Positions 46,855 through 57,636 of a stretch of 64,000 nucleotides of DNA are shown one piece after another. The notes beneath the pieces were generated by a model. That model was not told the DNA's origin. It was given only the letters and a program-made list of their open reading frames with translations, and did not search any database. The DNA lies in assembly GCA_961205875.1 (NCBI GenBank), contig OY540812.1, positions 4,216,001 to 4,280,000 of the forward strand. The letters run 5' to 3'. The position numbers and the translations under genes are program-made. How positions within the stretch are numbered: position 1 is the stretch's first letter; each line of letters begins with the position of its first letter. Source of the stretch: Sialis fuliginosa. Taxonomy: Eukaryota; Arthropoda; Insecta; Megaloptera; Sialidae.

Positions 46855-47235
46855 TTTTTCCCATTTGATTAACGTGGGAAAAATTACTTTTTTACTTATG
46901 CGTGAATATCTCGTTGAAAAATGTATTTATTTTAATTTCTTACAGCAGAATATCATAGAGAATTAAATTTCTTACAAAAAAGATCCCAAGTGCTCAATTC
47001 ATAGATCGAAATTTTTAAAGATATGTTCGTTTAAACATTATCATAAAAAATAAAATCCAATTTTTATGATAATTTTTAAACAAACATTTCTTAAAATTTA
47101 TTGGATTTATGAATTGAGCACTTAATTCTCTACAAAATATTCCCCTCAGAAATTTTCAAAAAAAAAAAATTTTCAACGAGATATTCACGCGTAAGTAAAA
47201 AAGTAATTTTTTCCATGTTAATCAAATGGGAAAAG
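46855..47235. mobile_element. MITE with ~60-bp TIRs (TTTTTCCCATTTGATTAACG)
   Basis: The left arm, including ATATCTCGTTGAAAA, is mirrored by TTTTCAACGAGATATTCACG ... AATCAAATGGGAAAA on the right. A second inner inverted pair (AGTGCTCAATTCATAGATC / ATTTATGAATTGAGCACTT) shows the palindrome extends through almost all of its 380 bp. Confidence 0.75.
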
Positions 47236-47249
47236 ACGCCCTAAGAGTT

Positions 47250-47635
47250 ACGACAGTGTTGCCGTTTTTATCCAATCTGGCAGTGACGTGATTCATTCAA
47301 AATTTAATTTTTATGTTTTATTTTTAACAAGCATAAAAAAATAACAGAATGTAATAATATGAATTATATTTGATGATATCGATTGATAAAATCAGAAAAT
47401 ATAGTTGTGAGTGAGACATGGCTACTACAATCTATCAGAAATCTATTTGTGCTGTCAGAACTTATACTACGTGCCACTAGAGTCATTCCAGTAACAGTTT
47501 CGACAGCGTCACCGCCGTTTTGGCGATGACGCGATTTATTTAAAATAAATTTATGTTTTATTTTTAGCAAGTATAAAAAATACCATTAAAATTGAATATA
47601 ATGTAATAATGTGAAGTATATTTAAAAAACTCTAC
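47250..47635. repeat. ~255-bp tandem duplication
   Basis: Two segments starting at about 47262 and 47518 share CCGTTTT, GTGACG/GATGACGCGATT, 'ATTTATGTTTTATTTTTA', CAAG-ATAAAAAATA and GTAATAATATGAA/GTAATAATGTGAA. Divergence is moderate. The intervening stretch holds GTTTCGACAGCGTCACCGCC. Confidence 0.55.
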
Positions 47636-47639
47636 GTGA

Positions 47640-48950
47640 CACATGCTTAAAAAATAAAATTATAACCGCTTTTCTATCTGTATCTTGAGTTGCCTTAACT
47701 TCTTAAAAATAATTTTTTTTAATTTTTCTATTTTTGTATATTTTTTGATAATGTTAATAGTAACTTAAAGTTAAAAAAACATCTAGTGTTGTAGTTGTAA
47801 CAATTATCTTTCAAATACATTTAATCCCAAGAAAATTTAGCAATTCTATCAAGTGTTACATGCATTTAAGTATAAAAGCATTAAAAAATTATTCGTTTAG
47901 AAAATAATTGTTATTGTATTTTTTTCTTTTGAGTATACTAAAAGCTTTTTTTCGAGCTTTGAAACTAATGTAGGTATACTAAATACAGAAGGAATTTTTT
48001 TTATCACCTTAATCTAATAAAATGTTATTTTTCATTCTCAAAGACTAAACAGAAGTGATTATTTTTTAATACACAAAAGGCCACATTAAGTGGATAAAAA
48101 GTTCACATGTACTCCATCACTCTACTAAAATATGTAGTACACTTTACGTACTCGTATGTAAACTTAACTTGTTGATGTTAGAGCATGAGTTTGATGTTTT
48201 CTATTTTCAGTTCTCTATTGTCTACATTTCAGTACTTAACTTGAACCGGAAGCTCCATACAACAACTGCACTTAAAATATATGTTTGCAGTGTTTAATTT
48301 TACTGTATCATTATAATTAATTAAATCCAATACAAAACTAAATTAATAAATATTTCACTAATTGAATTAGTCACTTTAAATTTCACTGAAAGAATAGTGA
48401 TTTCAAATCGAAAGTGGCGTCATTACGGCATTTATTCATACTTCGATCTGTCAACGCATACGAATCAACTGTTTTGAGTTATTAATAAAAACTAGTATCG
48501 CCTATGGTCGAAATTCAACCAATATTTTACAAATTTCCAAATAAATACACTGCAATTGAAACCCAAAACTATTTATTTTTGCCGCTTGGTGGCGCTAGGA
48601 GTATTGCTATGCTGTTGAACGTTGCGAAGGAAAATAAACAAACAGCGAGAGGGGAAATCACGTGTGTATGTTAACTTTATTTTACTTGCCTTAATGACAC
48701 ATACACATATATTTTTTTTATACAAATCTATGGCACAATAGCTTTCGACAATTTTCGATATTCACGTTAGATAATTTTATCTATACAAACCTTAAAAAAT
48801 CTAGTCACAATTAATTTTTAATGTGCTTCCAATAAACATTTTTTATTAATTTTGATTCTTTCATAAATAGGCCTATAAGATTTAAGTTAGGTTATGAATG
48901 ATTAAAAGATTATTGTCATATATCATATTAAATAATGAATGTAGTTTTTA
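47640..48950. other. Non-genic, nothing bounded
   Basis: AT-rich; 48560-48665 is GC-richer (GCCGCTTGGTGGCGCTAGGA) and looks like a fragment of a short dispersed repeat. No exon supported. Confidence 0.4.
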
Positions 48951-48954
48951 AATT

Positions 48955-49110
48955 GCTCCAGTTTTTGACACCAAAAATAAATAAAATAAAAACCTTAGAA
49001 TCTGTCATGGCCACTAATTTAAGTAGTGAATAGTCACTAATTTATAGTAGTATACTTTTAACTATTTCAGTTAGTGAATATTCACTATGAATTAGTGATT
49101 TGAAATTTTA
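48955..49110. repeat. Repeat shared with 52325-52580 (empty-site copy)
   Basis: GTTTTTGACACCAAAAATAA ... AAACCTTAGAATCTGTCATG ... ATACTTTTAACTATTTCAGT matches 52325 onward, but lacks the palindromic MITE that interrupts the second copy at 52407-52509. Confidence 0.65.
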
Positions 49111-49114
49111 ATTT

Positions 49115-50040
49115 TATGCACAGATTTTATTTTTAGGAAGACATTATTGATTTTTCTTTGATTCACTTTTTTCTTTAACAATTGGTCCTATACGTATTAT
49201 CAACACCTATTCAGATTAAAAAAAGGAAGTTTGACGCGATAGAAATGTGAAGAGACTTCACACTTCAATTTATAATTCATTGTTGAAAATCTGAAAAGAT
49301 TTTAAAAATTGTAGAGAAATGAAAAATGATTTCTATTTGTTTGAAATTGAATTACTGATGTTATTTTAAAGCTCGCAATTTCTAAGTTTGTTCTTGTTAT
49401 AAATTTTACAAACTTCAACAAGAGAAACATAATTTATAGACAAGATATTTGCCCTTTTGTTATTTTTATCATTGTAAATTAGTTTTATATGTATATTTAT
49501 TTTAACAATGTTGAGTACTTCATCGCTATTGGAATGTTTATATTATATTATATAAATACAAAATATTATTCCTTTTATATAACTATTTATTCCGATTTCA
49601 TTGAAAATTCGAAAAATGTTCCATTGTTTGAATATTGAAATACATTGTAGCTATATCGAGTTCTTTGTAAACAAATATGTGCATGTATGATTTTTTTCAG
49701 CAATATCGAGCGTTAGTTCATACCACTGGAATCTCATTTCAAACAAGTTAAATTGCGTATTAAACCTTTACATATACAGATTACCCAAACACATTAAAAA
49801 ATTTAAAAATCAAATAATTCTTTTATAGATTTTTATTTAATAGTATAGTCAAAAATTCATTTCAGAGCTTAAAAATTATTCTAGTGACTTCCCATTAATC
49901 CCTAGACCTCATGAATGTTTCCAGCCTTCATCACTCCAAGGCAACTCCCATTTTCTTTAAGTAATCCTAGTTCCTAATTCCGATAAATAATAATTTTTTA
50001 TGTAAAATTTTTTTTTTAAATCAAACACTCGAATTATTAC
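49115..50040. other. Non-genic, nothing recognised
   Basis: AT-rich, no frame with splice sites, no TIR pair. Confidence 0.4.
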
Positions 50041-50048
50041 ATTATTAA

Positions 50049-50094
50049 CCCTTTCGTGACCAGCGTTGCATTTATGTCACAGAGCTCGAAAGGG
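50049..50094. mobile_element. 46-bp piggyBac-type micro-MITE
   Basis: CCCTTTCGTGACCAG on the left and AGCTCGAAAGGG on the right (8-bp perfect TIR CCCTTTCG) sit between exact TTAA duplications at 50045-50048 and 50095-50098. The flanks AATTATTACATTA / TAATGTAATAATT also mirror each other. CCCTTT ends plus TTAA is the piggyBac signature. Confidence 0.6.
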
Positions 50095-50644
50095 TTAATA
50101 ATGTAATAATTCAATTTACAATGAACAATATGTAAATAAAAATTTCCGAACGTTTTTTAAACCAATAAAAAATTTAATTAAAACAATTTGAATGAATATT
50201 TATGCTAATGAGCAATCTTATTGAATATACTTCCATTTCTATACCATTATTATAATTATATAGAAATACGTTCAAACATCTTATTCTTGTCTTATAATAC
50301 TATGAAATATTGAATGCTTCTTTTCATAAAAAATGCTTTCACATATGTTGATAAATTTCGATATTATAATACTGTTCCCTTATACGTAAAACATTACACA
50401 ATGACAAATTATGTACGATTATTATGCATTATATATAGGGTATGTTATTTGTTACGAACATGGAGGTCCTTATACATTATGTCCGTAGGATGTATCATAA
50501 GTATTGATTCCTCTTTATGAGGAGTTCGATATATTTTGCACAAAATACAATGCACAGTTCTATGTTTTACATATAATACAAAATGTTATCATATTGATTA
50601 TACGAGTCATATTAACATGAATGACAATAATATAACAGTAATAG

Positions 50645-51425
50645 CTATTGCTTCCTAGCAATATCGAAGATACGAGAAGCTATGTGATCGTTTCAGATTG
50701 AGACAAAAAAAAAGTTCTCCAATTTCAAAATTTTAAATTTATTTATCCGTTTCACGTCAAGACAAACACTTTTCGTTCCGTGTCTGTCTGTCTGTCCGTG
50801 TGTCCGTCCGTCCGTCTGTCCCCTGAATCCTTGTCACACGCATAACTCATGAACCACTGAACCGATATTATTGAAACTTGGTCGGATGGTTGGGTTTGGT
50901 TTGAGGACGGTCCCATTTCAAAATCATCAAAATCGTGTGTAAGGGGGAGGGGTGACACTCCAAAATATTTATTTTTTCAAGATATCTCAAGAACGACACA
51001 TGTTACGAGAAAATTTTATAGAATATTTTTTGTAGAGAATTAAATTTCCTATAATATGGGTCTACTACGTTTGTTGTAAAATATTCCCTTACAAAGATTT
51101 ATCTAAATTAATTTTAAAAATTCGTGTTTTGTTTTTCTAAATTGATATTTGATTGGATATATTAAGTGTCATTTTGACGTTTTAAATGTCACTTTGGCGT
51201 TTTAAATGTCATTTTGACATTTGCATAAATTTAGATTTAGATTGAAATTGTCAAAAAATTAAAAATATATGAAAAAATATTCAGGTGCGTTTTAAGAAAA
51301 AATTCGAACTAAGATTTTTTAGTAAAATTTGTATAAAAATTAAATGGTTAACCAATGCCAGGCAATTTATCTGAACACTATCGGTTTTAGTGAATTTAGC
51401 ACGAGGAAGCTGTGCATTTATTTAG
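50645..51425 (+). repeat. Dispersed repeat family, longest copy
   Basis: The longest of the three copies (others 14587-15145 and 16655-16923). It starts near GCTTCCTAGCAATATCGAAG, has the TGTCTGTCTGTCCGTGTGTC tract and ends CACGAGGAAGCTGTGCATTT. Tandem words GTTTTAAATGTCA-TTTGACG occur at 51175-51215. No protein is predicted; the antisense frame across the TGTC tract is low-complexity. Confidence 0.65.
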
Positions 51426-51519
51426 CAAATGTTTTTTTTAAATTAAATGTATTGAATTAGAAATATTTGTTGATATTTGATTACTGACATTTCTGAATAT
51501 TAATCTAAATACATTTAAC

Positions 51520-51893
51520 TGTCTTACAGCGTAATTTGATGACAATCGGCCAATAGGTGTCAAAATGGTGGACATTTAAACTAATTATTAGTATAATTTA
51601 TTTATTGATTATTATATTATCATAGTAACTGCTTTACATTGTTTCAAATTTCACGATTCTTTCGTGTCGTAGTACTTATCATTTTGTAATCATTACTTTA
51701 TCAATTACTCGAGAAAAAACATAAACAAAGTAAAAGGCTATAATTTAAAAAAAAAAACAAACTATATTTGCGGTAATTAAATTGATTAAATAAAGTGTTA
51801 CTTGTTTTATTAGTAACATGAGTTCATGAGAATTACAAAAAAGACGCCTGTCAATTATAGCTCTTATAGCGGCCATAACTGGTGTCAGTACCT
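51520..51893 (-). mobile_element. Inverted partial copy of the 7.1-7.7 kb MITE family
   Basis: Read on the minus strand, it matches 7128-7520 with internal changes: TAAGGTACTGACACCAGTTA at its start and CCACCATTTTGACACCTATT near its end. Confidence 0.6.
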
Positions 51894-52406
51894 TACCGAT
51901 AAATAAAAAAACAAATTTGCCGTTTACTTTTGTCGTTTAATTTCAACAAAGAATACAGTTTTTCTATTTAATCTATAATATTCTGCATGTAAACTGATTA
52001 TTATAAAATAATGTTAGTTTTACGACTGAATTAGTCGTATGAAAGCAATTAATAATTTCATAAGCCATATTTACGAGTATATTCGTATGTACTCGTACGT
52101 ATAGTGTATAGTGTGTATGTCAAATTTGAAATATCAATTTGATTTATGAATATAAGCAGCGTTTTATTACTTGATTTTATTATTCTGAAATGTATATGTG
52201 GCATAAAAATAAAACCTAATTGTGAGAAATATTATATGACGTTCAAAATGTACCTATTTTGCCAATAATTCTGATACTATATAGAAAATAATTCAATAAA
52301 ATAATAAATGAGCTTTTTTAGATTTCTCGAGTTTTTGACATCAAAAATAAATAATAATAAAAAACCTTAGAGATTCTGTTATAGCTTACGAACTGTGAAC
52401 TATACT

Positions 52407-52509
52407 CTATTTCATTTAAGAATGCAGTGGTTGCCGGGGTTTTGACGGTACGAATCGTGCATTTTACTGTCAAAAACCACGGCAACCACTGCATTCTTAA
52501 ATGAAATAG
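52407..52509. mobile_element. Palindromic MITE, copy 2 (103 bp)
   Basis: CTATTTCATTTAAGAATGCA and its exact reverse complement form the ends; the centre GACGGTACGAATCGTGCATT is shared with copy 1 at 46620-46737. It interrupts the repeat whose uninterrupted form is at 48955-49110. Confidence 0.85.
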
Positions 52510-52864
52510 AATATTATTATAGTGGTAATACTTTTAACTATTACAATTAGTGAATATTTTTAGTTTTAGGGAGTAAAAGTATTAATTTTCTATATAGCTT
52601 GTTTTGTGCACTTTTTTTTTCATTTTCATGTTCAATATTATAAAGGAGGCAGCAAATATTTATTAGTTAACAACCCACGGAAGAAATAAAAAATTTAAAA
52701 ATTTAAATAATTTTTTATATATATTTGAAATTGTAGAATGAAATTTAATAACAAAATTACATACATCGCGTCGCCTGATTGATTGTTAAATACCAACTGT
52801 TAATTTTTAACTCACAACAGAAGAGCACACAAAACGTAATGTTACAAGTTTATGCGTGTATGTA

Positions 52865-52988
52865 CAGTAAGACCTCGATTATTCGAGGTAATGCAAAACT
52901 CAGATAACACGGAAGAAATAAATAAGTCCGTTGCCTCAGATAACGTGCAGATTTAGTTGATCGAAGGCCGGATAAACGAGTCTTACTG
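52865..52988. mobile_element. pogo/Tigger-type MITE
   Basis: The left end CAGTAAGACCTCGATTATTC and the complement of the right end (CAGTAAGACTCGTTTATCCG) are flanked by TA. CAGTA-ACCTCGATTATCCG is the recognised end sequence of pogo/Tigger elements. 124 bp, non-coding. Confidence 0.8.
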
Positions 52989-53020
52989 TACGAATATATT
53001 TCATATATTGTATAACATAT

Positions 53021-53637
53021 AGGGTAAGGTTTCTCAAGTTGTACCCCGTAAGGGAAAATGGATATGGATTGAAGAATTGATTAATCAAAAAATACGTGTA
53101 TACATTATTTGTAAATTTGATTATTTAGGTATCTATTTGTTACAACAAAGAAAGAATTTTTTATCATTTTGATAATAATTTTATTAATTAAAAAAAAATA
53201 CATTCGGTACGACTTAGGAAACCAGTGTCCTAAGTCGTACTACCTATAGCTTAAGTCGTACCCTTATAAAATAAACAGCATATAACATTTATTATATTTT
53301 ACATTTATATAAAAAAACACAATCATATAAAACTACAAGTCGATTCGTTTTACATAAATAACTCACTAAATGCTACAAAATCCGTAGCGAACATTAAAAA
53401 TGTCTTTATCACCATATTATCAAGTAAAAACTCTATTGAATCTAGTTCAAAAATAACATGAAATTAGTAAAAAAAACTTACTTATAAAACACGTCAACTG
53501 AACGAATTTCAATGTTTACTAAAATGGCCGACTGGGAAGTACACTTTACAACTACTAGAGGCGCTGTTTTTATTACGTATGCTGAGATATTAAACGGGGT
53601 TCGATTTAGGCGGTAGTACGACTTAAGCAACCTTACC
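53021..53637. mobile_element. TA-flanked MITE 66 bp upstream of an exon
   Basis: The left end GGGTAAGGTTTCTCAAGTTG and the complement of the right end (GGTAAGGTTGCTTAAGTCG) form the TIR; TA lies on both sides. Further copies of the terminal word occur inside (CCTAAGTCGTACTACC, TTAAGTCGTACCC). Its right end is 66 bp before the acceptor at 53703. Confidence 0.8.
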
Positions 53638-53703
53638 TAGTATATAGGTATCTTCAATAAAATGTAATGTGTAATGTCTAATTCATACATTCTCAATATT
53701 AAG

Positions 53704-53898
53704 GTGTATGTGGTGAACACGTACCACCGGGCTACGCCGCACACAGTGTACCAACGGCTCGGCGGCACGGGACACACGCACGTGGTGCGCTTGAGGCCCT
53801 CTGTGCTCTTCCGGGAGTACGACCGCATCGAGCACAAGATGCGCCCTCAGCTCTACACCAGTCATTACTCCAACTATCTCAACTCGGATTCCGTTACG
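53704..53898 (+). CDS. Internal 65-codon exon of the myofilin-like gene
   Basis: The acceptor CTCAATATTAAG opens phase 0 and the donor ACG|GTAAAT closes phase 0. The protein begins VYVVNTYHRATPHTVYQRLG, has GTGHTHVVRLRPSVLFREYD and ends LYTSHYSNYLNSDSVT. Basic, Tyr/His-rich, with the same 'x-S-V/Y-T-V-T' ending as the start exon. G+C and codon bias are strikingly higher than in the flanks, so it is a real exon. There is no stop, so it must continue to an exon beyond the window or one I cannot see. Membership of the same gene is inferred from strand, phase and composition. Confidence 0.75.
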
Positions 53899-53935
53899 GT
53901 AAATATCATATTTTTATTTAATACAATAAATACTT

Positions 53936-54570
53936 AACCACTGCATAACCACTTTTAGTGGTTACTTGTGGGTGATAATGAAATGGCATTTAAATAACAA
54001 GGGAACTCACAGGAAAAATAACAGTCATCACAATGCGTGGTTTATTTATTAATATTTATATTATACTTACAGATGTTATTAAAAAATTTAACCACTGCAT
54101 AACCACTTCGTAACCACTTTTTAGTGGTTACTTGTGGCTGATAATGAAATGGCATTTAAATAACAAGGGAACTCACAGGAAAAATAACAGTCATCACAAT
54201 GCGTGGTTTATTTATTAATATTTATATTATACTTACAAATGTTATTATAAAATTTAACCACTGCATAACCACTTCGTAACCACTTTTTAGTGGTTACTTT
54301 GAGTGATAATGAAATGGCATTTAAATAACAAGGGAACTCACAGGAAAAATAACAGTCATCACAATGCGTGGTTTATTTATTAATATTTATATTATACTTA
54401 CAGATGTTATTATAAAATTTAACCACTGCATAACCACTTCGTAACCACTTTTTAGTGGTTACTTGTGGGTAGTAATGAAATAGCATTTAAATAGCAAGGG
54501 AACTCACAGGAAAAATAACGGGTGTCATAATGCGTGGTTTATTTATTCATATTTATTTATTATTCTGTAG
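53936..54570. repeat. Minisatellite: four ~165-bp units directly after an exon
   Basis: Units start with AACCACTGCATAACCACTT at 53936, 54090, 54256 and 54421. Spacing is 154, 166 and 165 bp; the first unit lacks about 11 bp. Each contains TTTTTAGTGGTTACTTG-type and CAAGGGAACTCACAGGAAAA words. Units are almost identical, so expansion is recent. Inverted echoes (AACCACAAGCGACCACTAAA) follow at 54600-54630. Confidence 0.9.
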
Positions 54571-54639
54571 CTGATGTGTGGTTATCTGCAGTCAATACTA
54601 ACCACAAGCGACCACTAAAAGTTGTTTGCGTGTGGTCGA

Positions 54640-55090
54640 TTTCGATACTACAACAAAATAACTGCAAAAATGTGATTAATCTGTATTAGGCTTAAGGCTT
54701 TGTTTGTGTTGGGGTTTATTGCAATATATATTGTTTTTGACCGATATTAAATTTTGTATTCTATCATTTTATAAACATCAGTAAGTTATGTTAGGGGGTG
54801 TTTTTTAACTACATGCAACTTAGCAACTAAGAAAATAATTGGGGAAAAGAATTCACCAGATTGCGATAAGAAGGAGAGAGGGAATTGATAATAAAAATTA
54901 GTGTTTATGGATAGCCCTTTAGTTAAGTGACTATCTTGAAATTATCTGTCTTGTAATAAGAATTCTCTGATACCGTTTATTAGCAAGTCCTTAAGAATGA
55001 AGAAACAATTATGAGATAAATTGATTAAAAAAAAAACAACAAAACTTACTATAGCTTGCAATTGATATTAAATATATTGTATTGCTTTAT
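54640..55090. other. Non-genic, nothing recognised
   Basis: AT-rich between the minisatellite and the next foldback. Confidence 0.4.
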
Positions 55091-55095
55091 ATATT

Positions 55096-55263
55096 AAACT
55101 GAATCAGTGAGAATTCTATTGATTCCTTCAGTGAACGTAAAAGTCACTGAAAATCAGTGTTATATACCAGTTTTGGCTATATTAATAAAGATAGTAACTA
55201 TCCACTGATTTGTTCAGTAGACCATAGTCACTGATAATCAGCGACTATTCATTGATTCAGTTT
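55096..55263. mobile_element. 168-bp foldback with AAACTGAATCAGTGA ends
   Basis: AAACTGAATCAGTGA at the left mirrors TCATTGATTCAGTTT at the right. Inside, CACTGA/TCAGTG words recur in both orientations (CACTGAAAATCAGTG, CACTGATAATCAG). Non-coding. Confidence 0.55.
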
Positions 55264-55269
55264 TAAAGA

Positions 55270-57310
55270 ATATAAATTGATAATTTCCTAAATAGAACAA
55301 TTTAAAGTAAAAATTAAATTTCATTTCATTAATTTGAAATACCTAATTTAAAATCACATTTAAAATAAAACAATACTGTAATAATTAAATAGAGTTGAAA
55401 ATAGAAATTAATATACATGTCTATTAATTGTCGTCTATTCTATGTGATTGTTGTGTTATTAGGAATATATTTACGTTTTAATACTTTCTATACAAAAATA
55501 TTGAATAATAAAATAATAGTAGTGACGTTAATAAACTTTGACGTTAACAAAAATATTGAATATATATATTAATCTTAATAAATGTTTAATATCCATTATG
55601 AACAATAAAGTGTTGTTTACTTTTGACTTTCAAGTCCGTAGAATAATCCCTGAATTATTAGATAGATAAACAAATTAAATGTAATACAGAACTTACAACT
55701 GGATTAAAAGCTCTTAATATTAATTAGATGCAAATTTATTTATATAAAAATTGTTATTTGTGAGTTAAAATTTTAAATAATTAATTCACGTAGCCATTTG
55801 AACTGATTACTAAAACATTAAAAATATAGAAATTATATTCTGTTTGTAAAGTAATGTCAAAATTACTTGTAGATACTAAAATATACTTTCATAAAAGAAA
55901 ATCATTTCCAATTTGTTGATCAAAGATAACCGTGATTTTCATTTAAAAACTTATTGGAAAACCATCTGAAAGCAATTATTTGAAATAAAATATCTCAGTT
56001 CTTTTCATTACAAGATTAATGAATGGTATCAAAATGTTTCATTTGAGATTAAAACACCTTAATATAAATAAATAATCAAGCATGTAAAACAAAAAACTTT
56101 ATATAACTTAAATAGAGTGTAAAATGTGCTTTAAGTTAACCAAACTTATTTTTCACTTGAAGAGTTTTTGTAAACAAATAAATTTACTGTTTGCACAATA
56201 ATTTTCTGGAAATATAACCAAGTTCTCGACTGTTAATGTAAAAAATGAATAGTTATCTAACTTTAATGCAAAGTGAATATATAGTTTTAATAATAAGATG
56301 ATAAAAAGTATCTACAGTTTTAAAATTTTACTTCTTAACTTCATATATTACAAATTTTTGCTCTGAAATAATAAAATATTAACTACAAAAATCAGTGTCG
56401 TTGCTTTAAATAATTAAAAAATAAATAATGGTTTAAATATTACAGTTATTTAGTAAGTTTAGTGATGAAACTGCTTTTATAATATTTCTCTTTTTTATGT
56501 TAATTTTTTTTTTACTAAATGTTACTTTTGATCGCTTGGTATTTTTAATCTATTTTAAATAACTGATCCCTTTCACCCAATTTTATAACACATAATATCT
56601 GCAGTATAGTAATCACTGCACTGGAAAATACTCCACGCCAACAGAAAGTTTCATAGAGGAAAACGCTTAGGTGTTTCTTTGCTCAAATATATAACTTGGT
56701 AAACATGCAACGTTCTCAGTGAAATTTCCTTAATTAATTAATATAAGTACCTTCACATAACATTTATAACAATTTCTGAGACATTAGTATAAATGAAATA
56801 AATTATTTCTTGCAATATTCCTCAACCTGTCTACAATAAGGTAAACCGAGTTTGGTCGTCTTATTTTAGATATGGTATTTTAGAAACAATAAACAATAAA
56901 TTTTAATATTTAGTAAAGTTTACAAACTTTATTATTTATTCAAATTTCAATGATTATCAAAAGCTTACTCGTGTAACAACTGTACCTGCTTTCCCCTATA
57001 TTCATTTGGGGGGTTTTTTTACTCCGTACTTTTTTCATTTTTTCTTTCTTTCGAAAACTACTGCATGAAAAGGGTTTCTTTTTAAGAAATAAAAAAAGTG
57101 AATTTTTCTTACCCGAAGAAGTGGAATGAATAGCCTCTTAAACTGTAATTATTTCCAACCTCATACTTTCAGTCAATATTGTGTATTATATTAAACATGA
57201 TTGAGCACAGTATATCTAATATTAATTGCATTAGGTTTACCATTTGAATAGTAGCCATACCGAGTACATATTTGGGATAATTGAACGACTGGCCTATCAA
57301 TCTCAACAAT
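55270..57310. other. Non-genic, nothing recognised
   Basis: AT-rich, no exon or bounded repeat. Possibly upstream regulatory sequence for the promoter at 57320. Confidence 0.4.
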
Positions 57311-57319
57311 AGTTCACTC

Positions 57320-57499
57320 TATAAATAACGAGTACTTAATTACAGACGACAACTTTCTCATCAGTGTCTTGTGGTTGTCTTACTTTTAAGTCACACTAGT
57401 GTAATTAGTTGTTACGTGAAGTGTATGAGTGACTGTTATTATAAATATTATAATTAACAAGTTTTGTGTGTAAATAAGTGTTTAAAAAGTTGGCAACAA
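57320..57499 (+). promoter_or_regulatory. TATA promoter and candidate 5' UTR exon of a second transcript
   Basis: TATAAATA at 57320-57327 is followed by the arthropod initiator word TCAGTG at 57361, about 40 nt on (slightly long for TATA to start). The transcript-like stretch ends at CAACAA|GTATGT (57500), a strong donor. It has no ATG-initiated frame of note and would splice to the start exon at 59505. Confidence 0.45.
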
Positions 57500-57636
57500 G
57501 TATGTGTATATAATGTATATTTATTTATGTATCAGTAAAACATGAAACTAAGAAGTTATAATATTTTTTAAAAGTTTAAATTCTCTTCGATATGTAAAAA
57601 AATTGTTATGTTATACTGCTATAAAATTTCTATATA

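Noticed and set aside
49127-49136. Perfect MEF2 consensus TTATTTTTAG
   Set aside because: In DNA this AT-rich the word is expected by chance several times, and it is far from any mapped promoter.
50752-50958. 68-codon minus frame
   Set aside because: It is the antisense of the TGTCTGTC tract in a dispersed repeat; Arg/Thr/Asp-rich low complexity.
53637-53865. Minus-strand frames over the 53.7 kb exon
   Set aside because: Shadows of the + strand exon, which has matching splice sites and phases.
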